The position numbers and the translations under genes are program-made. A DNA stretch of 18,260 bases from UBA10427 sp003500135 (lineage in GTDB: Bacteria > Bacteroidota > Bacteroidia > Cytophagales > Cyclobacteriaceae), in the NCBI GenBank assembly GCA_963966275.1, contig CAWZYQ010000071.1, positions 1 through 18,260 of the forward strand, in the 5' to 3' direction. The notes below the pieces were generated by a model that saw only the letters and a list, made by a program, of their open reading frames with translations, did no database searches and was not told the DNA's origin. Shown piece after piece: positions 7,475-16,044 of the stretch. Each line of letters begins with the position of its first letter. Position 1 is the first letter of the stretch.

Positions 7475-8400
7475 TCATGTTCGATATACGTTTTTGGGTT
7501 ATTGATGGATCGAAGATACGATAACCTTCACACCAATCATTGAAAAAGAAATTCTCGGCACGCTTTTGGTGCGTCCAGGACTCAAAAAAGATGGATATCA
7601 AGAGTTTCATTTCTTTACGATGTGATTAACAATATCGTAATTGATGCACAAATGGAAAGTTTCAGCACTTCTGAGGCGACATTGTGTGAACAACACCCAG
7701 GCTTCTTGCGCAAAAGGGGGTTTGGTGATATTTGACCGTTATTATGCTTCCCATTACCTGATAAGTGTTCTTCTGCATAAAGGCGTACATTTTGTTTTCA
7801 GGATGACCGACCCATGGAACTGTGTTAAACAGTTTAAAGCATCTCACCTGATGGGGCAGATTGTTGATTTGGAAGCTGATAAATATTCACCGGTAGCTCA
7901 AAGAATCCCTGCAAATGAAAATAACAAGGGTTGTGCCAGATTGGTAAAACAGGTCTCAAAATCTGGAGAAGTCAGAGTATCTGCTACTTCCCTGATGGAT
8001 GAAAGCCAATATAGTCGAACGTCAATCCTCAATCTTTATAAGCAGCGGTGGGGCGTAGAAGAAGCATATAAATCCTAAAAGCAAGACTGGATGCCATCCA
8101 TTTTTCAGTAAAGACCCTCCATGCTGTACCGCAAAATTTTTGTGCCAAAGCATTTCTTATCAGCTTAACTTCCATCTCAAAGCTAAAAGGCTGATTAACC
8201 CGGATTCAAAGACTTGTATAAAGCAACGTTATTGAGCTAACCAAGTGAAAGCAACCAGGCGAAGCCTATGAATATAATGGAGAGGAAGATCCCTTCCCGA
8301 ATTCTGGCCGAAATGTAAAACCCTGGATAAACTTATTATTCAGGGCTTTGAAACGTAAACAGGTGGCCCCATCTTGAACAGGGATTTCGTATGGAATAGT
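7475..8400 (+). pseudogene. Decayed IS4-family transposase remnant
   Basis: IS4-type DDE transposase broken across frames. Pieces readable in order: FWVIDGSKIR (ends near 7533, first catalytic Asp), then ARVSFLYDVINN-like SRVSFLYDVINNIVID from 7598, a frame change near 7715, then GLVIFDRYYASHYL (second Asp) and continuous coding to 8075. The Y(2)R(3)E(6)K signature of IS4 is at YKQRWGVEEAYKS and is cut by TAA at 8076-8078. Reading from 8075 in the next frame gives LKARLDAIHFSVKTLHAV, so loss of a single C explains the break. C-terminal debris (LKRKQVAPS-like) reaches about 8400. Several other stops and shifts are present, the N-terminus is missing, and no terminal inverted repeats were found. 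Not functional. Confidence 0.8.
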
Positions 8401-8453
8401 ATAAGTTTGAAGTTACATTTCCCTGGTTGCATTTCAATAAAAAACCAGATGAA

Positions 8454-8980
8454 ATGAAAAAGAAAGATTTCGAGGGAATGCCCATCATTCACCCTCATGC
8501 TGCGGGGATAGATGTAGGCTCAAGGTGCCATTATGTAGCAATTGGCCAAGACCAAGATAATGATGTAGCTGGATTTGGTGTTTGTTCTAAAGATCATCAG
8601 GAGCTAATAGGATTCCTTAAGGATCGTGGCATTACTACTATTGCCATGGAAAGTACGGGAAGTTATTGGCAGCCTTTGTTTTATGCCCTACAAAGTGCAG
8701 GCTTCGAGGTATTGCTTGTTCCTGGTCAACAAACCAAAAATGTTAGGGCCAAGACCGATGTTAAGGATTGCGTATGGATACAGGAATTGCACAGCCTTGG
8801 CTTATTGAGGGGCTGCTTTCTTCCCGACGAGTATACCTCAAGGCTGCGCACCATTTATCGTCACAGGGTTTCCCTTATTGAAGGATCGGCCAAAATGACC
8901 AACAAGATATAGAACCAAGCAGGGCGCTTTGAGTAGCTTTATTAACGCATAGCACATTAAAAAGGAAATAACAGGGTATT
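8454..8980 (+). pseudogene. Truncated IS110-family transposase
   Basis: The first ~152 codons of an IS110-family transposase starting at ATG 8454. The RuvC-like DEDD domain is recognisable: GIDVGSRCHYVAI (Asp), AMESTGSYWQPLFYAL (Glu) and KTDVKDCVWIQELHSLGLL (two Asp), then the conserved YRHRVSLIEGSAKMTNKI. The frame stops at TAG (8910-8912), where intact members continue with a helix leading to the C-terminal Tnp_20 domain. Beyond it, RALSSFINA and KKEITGYF are readable with stops up to about 8978, then homology ends. The Tnp_20 domain with its catalytic Ser is absent, so it is inactive. It lies directly behind the IS4 remnant. Confidence 0.85.
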
Positions 8981-9043
8981 TTCGCAAAACTATAAAATAA
9001 AAACATATGACCTTAACTAAACGGTACGGTGTTGATTCTGGGT

Positions 9044-12001
9044 TTACTGTTTTGTTTTGCCATTTAATGACATTGTCATAATGATTTTGGAACCCATTAA
9101 TTCAGCCAATCTTTGTAAAAACTCAATATGGAAAGGCTCAAATGTTTGAAATGTTGCGAGTTCAATGACCCCAATTTTTAACTTTTCGAAAATAATAGGC
9201 ACTAGTATAAGTTCACGAGGTTTGGCTTCTCCCAATGATGAACTTATTTTAAAAAAATCTTCGGGCAATTCTTTACCATATACTTTGGTTTCCTCATCAT
9301 CAAGCGCTATGCCGACCATACCTTCGCCAATTTCAAAAGACGAAGACGATGATTTCTCGAGATTATTCAATCCATATGTGCTGGAAACGACCAGTCTGCT
9401 GTTCATATAAATGTTTTCCTTTAGAAAAATTATACCTGCCGATGTATGGATAAGCTTAGATAATTGGCTCAGTATAAAATTATTCATCGTCTCTAAATCG
9501 TCCTGATGTTCGCTAATTAATTTACTGAATTCAGCCAAATACTTATTGACCCAATTTGTATTATGGTATTCCAGCTCTTTTTTTTTGAAAGCTTTCACCT
9601 TTTCCTCTATGGCCAAAATTTCCCGATCCAGTTTATTCTTTAAATCTTTCTTTTCTTTTTCAAGTATCTTTTTATGTCTCCTTAGATTACGGGAGTAATA
9701 CCGGGAACCCAGGACGGCCACCAAGAAAACTAATAACAGAATAGAAATTAATACCCAAGTCCTTTTGTACCAAACATCATTCACGTTGAAACTAATGGCT
9801 AGTATATCACTTTCCTCAAACCCATTTGCATGTTCAGCTTTAAACTTTATAGTGTAATTTCCGCGATCCAGATCGTCCAGCTGTAAGGAATTCTGATTTT
9901 CAAGTTGAACCCAAGTCGATATTCCACCTTCCATTAAATACGAATAACCCACGCCTTCCCTGGGATAGGTTAGGGATTGAATTTTCAATGATATATCGGA
10001 TCGGAATGGTAAATTTTCTGAAAGGGAAGTTAAATCCGATTTTCCGCCATTTATTTCTATTGAAGTGATCATTGGCTTTTGAACCTTTAAAGGTTCCCCT
10101 AGCACATTCATTACTATGCCTTCCGAAGATCCAACCCAAACCTTTCCACTTGGTTCCATTGCCATAGACCTGTAGAACATAAGATTGGACGGCAATCCCG
10201 AATTAATATCATAGTGTACATAACTATCATTTACGGTATTGTATCTAATTACACCTTTTGTATCGGTGGAAACCCATAATATTCCATCTTTTGTAATTTG
10301 TACCGCAATAGCTTCATTTTTTCGTATTTCGGCAATATTGACTTTCTCTACCGTTTTGGCTGTTTGTTTTAGTAGCCCACTGGTAGTAGCAAGCCAAATT
10401 GTGCTGTCTGAATCTATGGAAAGGTCATGAACTTCAAAACTTTCTCCGGCATCAAAAGTTAAGGGCAAACTTATATTTGTAAATTTTTGGGTATTCTTAT
10501 CCAATTTATACAAATAGGTTGTCGTTCCTCCGCCTGCACAGTATATAGTTCCATTTGGCGATTCATCGGTAACTAAAATCCGTGTTTGAAGACCATCATC
10601 TTCATCATATTCAATTAGCCTACCTTCATTGCTAATTTTTAAAACCCCGACTATTGGACGATCAGAGGAGGACTGGGAAACCCAAAGGTTATTTTCGGAA
10701 TCACCAAATAAATAAAATATTAGTCCGCCTCTGTAATTCAGGTCGATCATGTCCTGTATTGCGCCATCCTCAAAAGCATATATTAAATTAGAAAAAGTTG
10801 AAAACCACAGTCGATTTTCCATTCCTGCAAGAGCAAAAACATTATCAACGGAGGTATCGAAATCAAGTCTTTCTGTCGTATAATTAGGTGTGTTGTATTT
10901 GGTTTGAAATATATTCCCACCAGCAACCGAATAACCAAACCCATTATTCAAAAGCGCTATACTGGTAATTTCGTATGCGGTAATATTGTCATTTAAACGT
11001 TCAAATTTCAAAGGAACGAGGTTGATCATTGCGTTATCACAAAGTACCCAAATGGATTCAAATTGCCGATCATAATACATACTTTTCACATTGCTGATTG
11101 ATAATTCAATTTTGTTGTGAAATCCATTAAAGTTGTAGACTTTGTTAATTTTAAATCCATCCTGAAAAGGACTTGCTATCTTCAAACCCTCATTTTGTTC
11201 ATAGAAAAATATATGATCGCCCCCTACGAGATACCCTTCTACATTTTGGGCAATATCGCTTAATTGAAAGCTTGAAATTTTTCTATCCCAACGGGCGAGC
11301 AACATCCGTTCTTTGGAGACAAGGATTAAATCACGATCCCCATATGACTGCACAGATGTTATTTCCCCGGTAAATGGTATAGTAACAAAATCATCAAAAC
11401 TTCCCGAAACTTTGTTTAAAATAAAGGCACTTCCAGATGAGGTAATTATTAAAGGAGTTTTCTGAAAAGAAGTTAAAAAGATATTATTGCTATTTATAAT
11501 GGGTATTTTGTATGAAGAAATACCATTGGAATCGATAAGGTAAAGCTCTGTGCCTAATATCCAGGACTCGTTTTTGTCGAGGTTCAATAAGTTGCCCCTG
11601 GAATATTCACCTAACTTCACCCGATCAAGAATTTGTAAGTCGCAATTAGCCATATTAGTATCTACACAAACCAGATGTTGGTTTTGCCTTGCATAGATTT
11701 GCCCCTCTCTCAACGAATGTATGTCATCATAAGCAGCATCTGACATTATGGTATAGCTCTTCCCATCAAATTTGTAAATACCATTGTCGGTAGCCAACCA
11801 TAAGTAACCTTGTGCATCCTTCGTAAGCCCATTTATGTATGAAAAGCTTTCCTGTTTGCTTAAAGAATAATAATTAGCGGTATAGGTCTGTCCCGAAAGC
11901 TTTGTAGAAAACAAAATACTATAAAGCAAAAATAATGGCAAACCATAAATTGTCAGATGCCATATGACTGAATTGTGCCTTGGCTTGAAATTGATCCACA
12001 T
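9044..12001 (-). CDS. Reg_prop/Y_Y_Y sensor with C-terminal GAF domain, no output domain
   Basis: 985-residue sensor-like membrane protein. A signal or anchor helix (about 16-36) leads to a periplasmic beta-propeller made of Reg_prop repeats (for example GYLWLATDNGIYKFDGKSY, TIWLATTSGLLKQ, GILWVSTDTKGVIRYN, GKVWVGSSEGIV). A Y_Y_Y domain follows (about 660-740, including YSYLMEGGISTWVQLEN and GNYTIKFKA). One transmembrane helix (about 749-770), a charged coiled coil (about 773-815) and a GAF domain (about 840-975) complete it. The architecture matches hybrid two-component sensors of Bacteroidota, which sense a ligand outside and signal inside. Here there is no HisKA, HATPase, receiver or AraC domain after the GAF. 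The protein stops at SLNGKTKQ, only about 60 bases from the IS110 remnant. It may be a 3'-truncated gene or a natural GAF-only member acting through a partner. Confidence 0.85.
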   Translation of the reverse strand: MWINFKPRHNSVIWHLTIYGLPLFLLYSILFSTKLSGQTYTANYYSLSKQESFSYINGLTKDAQGYLWLATDNGIYKFDGKSYTIMSDAAYDDIHSLREGQIYARQNQHLVCVDTNMANCDLQILDRVKLGEYSRGNLLNLDKNESWILGTELYLIDSNGISSYKIPIINSNNIFLTSFQKTPLIITSSGSAFILNKVSGSFDDFVTIPFTGEITSVQSYGDRDLILVSKERMLLARWDRKISSFQLSDIAQNVEGYLVGGDHIFFYEQNEGLKIASPFQDGFKINKVYNFNGFHNKIELSISNVKSMYYDRQFESIWVLCDNAMINLVPLKFERLNDNITAYEITSIALLNNGFGYSVAGGNIFQTKYNTPNYTTERLDFDTSVDNVFALAGMENRLWFSTFSNLIYAFEDGAIQDMIDLNYRGGLIFYLFGDSENNLWVSQSSSDRPIVGVLKISNEGRLIEYDEDDGLQTRILVTDESPNGTIYCAGGGTTTYLYKLDKNTQKFTNISLPLTFDAGESFEVHDLSIDSDSTIWLATTSGLLKQTAKTVEKVNIAEIRKNEAIAVQITKDGILWVSTDTKGVIRYNTVNDSYVHYDINSGLPSNLMFYRSMAMEPSGKVWVGSSEGIVMNVLGEPLKVQKPMITSIEINGGKSDLTSLSENLPFRSDISLKIQSLTYPREGVGYSYLMEGGISTWVQLENQNSLQLDDLDRGNYTIKFKAEHANGFEESDILAISFNVNDVWYKRTWVLISILLLVFLVAVLGSRYYSRNLRRHKKILEKEKKDLKNKLDREILAIEEKVKAFKKKELEYHNTNWVNKYLAEFSKLISEHQDDLETMNNFILSQLSKLIHTSAGIIFLKENIYMNSRLVVSSTYGLNNLEKSSSSSFEIGEGMVGIALDDEETKVYGKELPEDFFKISSSLGEAKPRELILVPIIFEKLKIGVIELATFQTFEPFHIEFLQRLAELMGSKIIMTMSLNGKTKQ

Positions 12002-12585
12002 AAATCTTCAATTACTCAATCTTATTTTTGCTTTAACTGTACGAATCAACAATAAGAATACCAAAAAATGATAATAAATACAATCTTGACCTTGGATATA
12101 GCTAGATAAAAATAAGAATTGCAACCGATAGCACTATCTTAATCAGTTTTACCCCTTAAACCATACCATTTTTTAAATATGTCCATTAAAAATGGCAAAC
12201 ATTTGTACCCTACGTTGCCGTAACATCTGAATTTAAAAACGAACGGAAATTTATCAATTCAAAAGTGAACAATTGAATGAATACATTCTTTGAAATATCC
12301 CTGATAGATACCACTGTAATTGAGATCAAAAGTTAAAACTTCAGTTTTGTTGCGGCGCTTGGGTCATTATGAACAAAGGAATGATAGTGTTGGGTATTTT
12401 ATGATAAGCAACCTCGCTCTGTAAATTCCTCTAATTTTTCGGTCTCCAAGCTGACGATTGCTGCACAATGCCAAATCGATGACATAATAATTATGTTTCT
12501 GGCTTTTCGAAAAGTACTTGAAGAAGGTTATTGCTGATGTAATTAACTGAAAACCAAAACTTTATATCAATTTCTGTCATTATTT
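12002..12585. other. 584-base intergenic stretch
   Basis: No ORF that I can support on either strand. AT-rich and stop-rich. It contains one 8-bp inverted repeat CCATTTTT/AAAAATGG (12166-12173 and 12188-12195) with no run of T after it. It presumably includes the promoter of the sensor gene at its left edge, but no good consensus was seen. It may be remains of lost genes. Confidence 0.5.
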
Positions 12586-12720
12586 ATGATTAATCATGAA
12601 ATGAACGAGATAAATCTGGCACGGCTAATTGACCAACCTGACCTTTTTGAGTATTCTATTGAACCCGAATTTTCGATAGAAATCGCCAATAGAATCTTCT
12701 ATTACGGGTTGATGCTATAA
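12586..12720 (+). CDS. Small unknown protein, 44 residues
   Basis: A 44-codon frame starting MINHEMNEINLARLIDQPDL, with a second possible start at Met6 (12601). It is acidic, has ordinary amino-acid usage (LARLIDQPDLFEY, IEPEFSIEIANRIFYYG) and ends 12 bases before a hairpin that looks like an intrinsic terminator. I do not recognise the family. The charged helix/aromatic pattern is more protein-like than the surrounding sequence. It could be a real small protein or a fragment of a lost gene. Confidence 0.45.
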   Translation: MINHEMNEINLARLIDQPDLFEYSIEPEFSIEIANRIFYYGLML

Positions 12721-12728
12721 TAAAGTGT

Positions 12729-12760
12729 AAAAGACGGTTTCCACGGATTCCGTCATTTTC
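12729..12760 (+). terminator. Intrinsic terminator behind the small ORF
   Basis: GACGG (12733-12737) pairs with CCGTC (12750-12754) around a 12-base loop; AAAA before the stem can pair with TTTT after it, with one bulged A. The tail ATTTTCATTT fits a plus-strand intrinsic terminator and supports transcription of the small upstream ORF. Confidence 0.5.
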
Positions 12761-12765
12761 ATTTA

Positions 12766-13201
12766 AGCCATTTTTAATTTTATTATTTACTGTTAATTCT
12801 ATCGATTGTTTTGAATTAATTCTGCCTAACTTAATATTTACCTGTTTTTATTTAAACGTACATTTGTTGAGGCGACTTATTTACACCACCCTATACAAAC
12901 AACTGATTTTCAAATGATTACAATTCCATTAATTTGCTGCTTTGAAAAGCATATTTTCAACAGAGCTTTTTAGTAAAATCCTTTGTGCATTTAGGTCAAA
13001 TCCCCTGTACTTTTGAGGTAAACCTCCTGTGCATTATATCGCTTTGTCCAGATGGTTTTCCAAAGGGATTATATTCAATGAATTTTATTAAAACAAAAAT
13101 TGTTATTTGAGGATTTATATATTTATAATTTATACTTTTTCATCACCGAACCTTAGCTGCTTCATTAACTCCCTAATTACTCAAATTCAAATAAAATGAC
13201 A
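12766..13201. other. 436-base gene-free stretch with short tandem repeats
   Basis: No supported ORF. Apart from the three imperfect 22-base repeats (12977-13042), it is AT-rich DNA downstream of the minus-strand symporter gene. No clear terminator for the symporter was found. Confidence 0.5.
12977..13042. repeat. Three imperfect tandem repeats, about 22-base period
   Basis: Units begin near 12977, 12999 and 13021. Each has a pyrimidine-rich head (ATCCTTTGT, ATCCCCTGT, ACCTCCTGT) followed by GCAT, ACTT or GCAT and a TAGGT/GAGGT-like end in the first two. The period equals about two helical turns. Degenerate; function unknown. Confidence 0.4.
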
Positions 13202-15031
13202 CTATTCCTTTACTTGGAATTTTAATTTTTTCCAGACCTTTAACAGCAAAAAAGCCGCAACGAGCACTATAGTGGTTGTTAAGGTCGCATAAGTCCACTC
13301 ACCATACAGCCAAAAGCCAGTCGCGAAGAGGGTTCCATATACTACGATGCAGCCCAGCAACATGGCCAATACGCCTTGTGGTACGGCCCATGATGTTGAA
13401 GGCATGGATTGTGAACTAAGCCGAGCCTTAACACTATGCCATCCCGGACCCCCGGGCTTTGTTTTTGCATAAAATCTTTCCAGCGTAAGCCCTGATTCGG
13501 GTTTGGTTAAAAAGGTGGTCAAAATCCAGATCATACTGGTCGATCCCACAATGAAAGGATAGGTCGCCCAGGCTGGCAATAATCCGGTAGCCTCCGTCAT
13601 GGCATTGCCGGAAGTATCTCCGAAAAGCCAGGGACCAAACGAGGTGAAGCTGATCAATATGGAGACTATTCCCGAAGCAAACATGGCTGATATTTCACTC
13701 CAGGCATTGATACGCCACCAAAACCAACGAAGTATAAAAATAAGGCCCGTTCCGGCGCCAAACATCAGAATGATATTGAACAGTTGAAGGGCGTTATTGA
13801 GATATAAAGCTAGCATTGCGCTAATGGCCATTAACACCACCGTAGCGATCCTACCGGCCACCACCAGCTCTTTTTGCGAAGCTGAAGGGTGTACATGCTG
13901 AACGTAAAAGTCGTGAACGATATAAGAAGCGCCCCAGTTGAGATGTGTGGAAATGGTTGACATATAAGCGGCAACAAGGGAAGCAAGCACCAGCCCTAAC
14001 AAACCGGCGGGCAATTTGGTCAGCATAGCCGAATATGCCAGATCGTGTCCAAGCTTATCGGCTTCTACCTCCGGGAAGGCTATCTGTAGACTGGCTATGT
14101 CGGGGTAGATCACCAGTGAAGCCACTGCCACGAGTATCCAGGGCCAGGGACGTAAGGCGTAATGCATAATATTGAAAAAAAACGTTGCCCCGATAGCATG
14201 GTTTTCGCTTTTTGAAGCCAGCATTCGCTGGGCGATATAGCCCCCTCCACCGGGTTCCGATCCGGGATACCAGGCGCTCCACCACTGTACCGCCAATGGA
14301 ATGATTAAAAGCATAATCAACGACTGGGTATCTGTGAAATCGGGCAAGAAGCCCAGTTTAGTATTGACCTGTTCATGTTCGATTAATGCAGAAAGCCCTC
14401 CTACTTCGGGCAGGTTTACACAGTAATAGGCAGCGCCAATACTTCCGGCGAAAGCCACAAAAAACAAGAGGAAATCGGTATAAACGACACCTTTAAAACC
14501 ACCTGCCGCACTAAAGATCACCGTGATAACCCCGGCAATCAACACTACTTCAATTGGCGTTAGCCCCAACATCACCTGTCCGATCTTGATGGCCGCTAGT
14601 GTAACGGCAGACATGGCAAGCACATTGAAGAGCACACCGAGATATACAGCTCTAAAGGCCCTGAGGAACCTTGCGGGCTTCCCACCATAGCGCAATTCAT
14701 AGAATTCGATATCGGTAGTGACCCCCGATTTTCGCCAAAGCCGGGCGTAAATGAAGACCGTCAGCATTCCCGTAAGCAAAAAAGCCCACCAAACCCAGTT
14801 ACCGGCTACTCCATTGGTGCGAACAATATCCGTAACCAGGTTAGGCGTATCCGTGCTGAACGTAGTTGCCACCATCGACAGGCCGAGAAGCCACCAGGGC
14901 ATCCTTCTGCCCGATAAAAAGAATTCCGCCGCGTTTTTCCCTGACTTTTTTGAAACCCAAAAGCCTATAAAGATGGAAATGGAGAAAAATGAAATAATAA
15001 GTATGTAGTCCAGTACGGTCAGCTCGATCAT
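13202..15031 (-). CDS. Sodium:solute symporter, SSS family
   Basis: About 609 residues from the chosen start, an inner-membrane transporter with some 13-15 hydrophobic helices, of the solute:sodium symporter (SSS, TC 2.A.21) fold. Typical features are the first helix starting LDYILIISFFSISIFIGFWVSKK, the motif AEFFLSGRRMPWWLLGLSM, then ATTFSTDTPNLVTDIV, and a helix 8-like region with SLVAAYMSTISTHLNWGASY that contains the usual small/Ser/Thr sodium-site pattern. The frame extends to 15130, but Met at 15031 starts just before the first helix, and the longer version would add a basic stretch and an extra hydrophobic segment unlike the family. The gene is divergent from the SRPBCC gene with about 145 bases between starts. 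Substrate not recognisable; sugars, sialic acid or similar solutes are possible. Confidence 0.88.
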   Translation of the reverse strand: MIELTVLDYILIISFFSISIFIGFWVSKKSGKNAAEFFLSGRRMPWWLLGLSMVATTFSTDTPNLVTDIVRTNGVAGNWVWWAFLLTGMLTVFIYARLWRKSGVTTDIEFYELRYGGKPARFLRAFRAVYLGVLFNVLAMSAVTLAAIKIGQVMLGLTPIEVVLIAGVITVIFSAAGGFKGVVYTDFLLFFVAFAGSIGAAYYCVNLPEVGGLSALIEHEQVNTKLGFLPDFTDTQSLIMLLIIPLAVQWWSAWYPGSEPGGGGYIAQRMLASKSENHAIGATFFFNIMHYALRPWPWILVAVASLVIYPDIASLQIAFPEVEADKLGHDLAYSAMLTKLPAGLLGLVLASLVAAYMSTISTHLNWGASYIVHDFYVQHVHPSASQKELVVAGRIATVVLMAISAMLALYLNNALQLFNIILMFGAGTGLIFILRWFWWRINAWSEISAMFASGIVSILISFTSFGPWLFGDTSGNAMTEATGLLPAWATYPFIVGSTSMIWILTTFLTKPESGLTLERFYAKTKPGGPGWHSVKARLSSQSMPSTSWAVPQGVLAMLLGCIVVYGTLFATGFWLYGEWTYATLTTTIVLVAAFLLLKVWKKLKFQVKE

Positions 15032-15176
15032 AAAAAGTGGGTTGAAAAATACTAACATTAATTCGACTAACGGCGCAATTAACAAAAAAGTGATGAAATC
15101 GTCATACCGCCGCTTCCGGCAAGTGGGCAAAAAACAGTATATTGATCATTTATCATTCATTGAAAACCCAATACTT

Positions 15177-15641
15177 ATGCCCGATATCGAAATAAAAAAG
15201 ACCATTCAAATACCGCATACTGACGCTTTTGACAACTTTTTAAACAACTTTGACCTCTGGTGGCCAGCTTCGTATACCTGGTCGCAGGATAAACTCGAAA
15301 GGATATTTTTAGGCAAAGACGTGGGTGAACTATGTACCGAAATAGGGCCGGATGGTTTTCGAATTGACTGGGGCCGGATAGTGGAAATGATTAAAGGCAA
15401 AACCTTGTCATTCTCATGGCAAATAAGCCCAAAAAGGGAGCCCGTTCCGGATGCCTCCAAAGCAAGTTTGGTGAAATTATCATTTAATGGCATGCAATCG
15501 GATAAAACCGAACTAACCCTGATTCATGATCAATTTGGGAACCATGGAGAGGGCCATGAAAGTTTCCGGGAAGCTATGGCCTCTGATTTTGGCTGGCCAT
15601 TTCTTTTGCAACGGTTTAAATTGTTCGCCGAACAGAACTAA
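15177..15641 (+). CDS. SRPBCC / AHSA1-type protein
   Basis: 154 residues from ATG 15177. The pattern IEIKKTIQIPHTDAFDNFL, then FDLWWPASYTW, and the late GHESFREAMASDFGWPFLLQRFKLF fit the START-like SRPBCC superfamily, AHSA1 (activator of Hsp90 ATPase homologue 1-like) subgroup: a helix-grip fold that binds hydrophobic ligands, usually cytosolic. The frame stays open to a TTG at 15042, but the added 45 residues are low in homology and would overlap the divergent promoter region, so the internal ATG just before the first strand is preferred. Specific function unknown. Confidence 0.8.
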   Translation: MPDIEIKKTIQIPHTDAFDNFLNNFDLWWPASYTWSQDKLERIFLGKDVGELCTEIGPDGFRIDWGRIVEMIKGKTLSFSWQISPKREPVPDASKASLVKLSFNGMQSDKTELTLIHDQFGNHGEGHESFREAMASDFGWPFLLQRFKLFAEQN

Positions 15642-15660
15642 AACACTAAATCAAAGAGAA

Positions 15661-16044
15661 CTAATATCCCATTTTGACCTGCCTTGATTTTTTGCGTTCA
15701 AACGTATAACGGATGTAATGATCGAGCTGAAAAAGGATGATCAGGCAAAATATTCCTACGACAAGGTACGTAAGTATTTTAAAATAAATATCTCCTACAC
15801 TTTCAAACTGTGCCATATTGAACGTAAATACCTCTAAAGTGGAGGATAAGGCAAGAGGAAGGGTGGCCAGGGCCAGCACCAAATAAAGCCATGGGTTTTT
15901 AGTGAACCTGTTTTGGCCCTTTTGTATAGAAGCTTCATACACCATTTCCATAGTACGGTCGGTGAAGCCTCTGGAAGGTTTTTGAAGCCCCCCCTTTTTG
16001 ATAAGATTTTTAAACTGGTCGTCTTTGTTAAATTCCTTTTCCAT
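15661..16044 (-). CDS. Small membrane protein coupled to ECF sigma factor, putative anti-sigma
   Basis: 127 residues. The start ATG (16044-16042) overlaps the sigma stop in a TGATG arrangement; a GTG at 16047 is also possible. The soluble N-terminus contains FKNLIKKGGLQKPSRGFTDRTMEMV, in which the PS-x-x-FT-x-x-x-M pattern is frequent in proteins encoded behind Bacteroidota ECF sigma genes. Two transmembrane helices follow (about 52-70 and 87-108) with a basic tail KKSRQVK. No zinc-binding anti-sigma motif. Gene position suggests it restrains or localises the sigma factor, but this is inferred; no family name is certain. Confidence 0.7.
   Translation of the reverse strand: MEKEFNKDDQFKNLIKKGGLQKPSRGFTDRTMEMVYEASIQKGQNRFTKNPWLYLVLALATLPLALSSTLEVFTFNMAQFESVGDIYFKILTYLVVGIFCLIILFQLDHYIRYTFERKKSRQVKMGY

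Noticed and set aside
7477..7610. Minus-strand frame reading FNDWCEGYRIFDPSITQK and ending in a stop near 7476
   Set aside because: It is antisense to the readable IS4 N-terminal pieces (VIDGSKIR, then SRVSFLYDV) and has no start or family match.
7640..8078. A 145-codon open frame from a TTG at 7641
   Set aside because: Only its later part (from about 7715) is transposase coding; the first ~25 codons are out of frame relative to the real IS4 reading, so it is treated as part of the pseudogene, not as a gene.
12360..12575. About 64 open codons on the minus strand (includes YYVIDLALCSNRQLGDRK)
   Set aside because: No good start codon, no recognisable family, unusual basic composition and no regulatory signals; probably chance.
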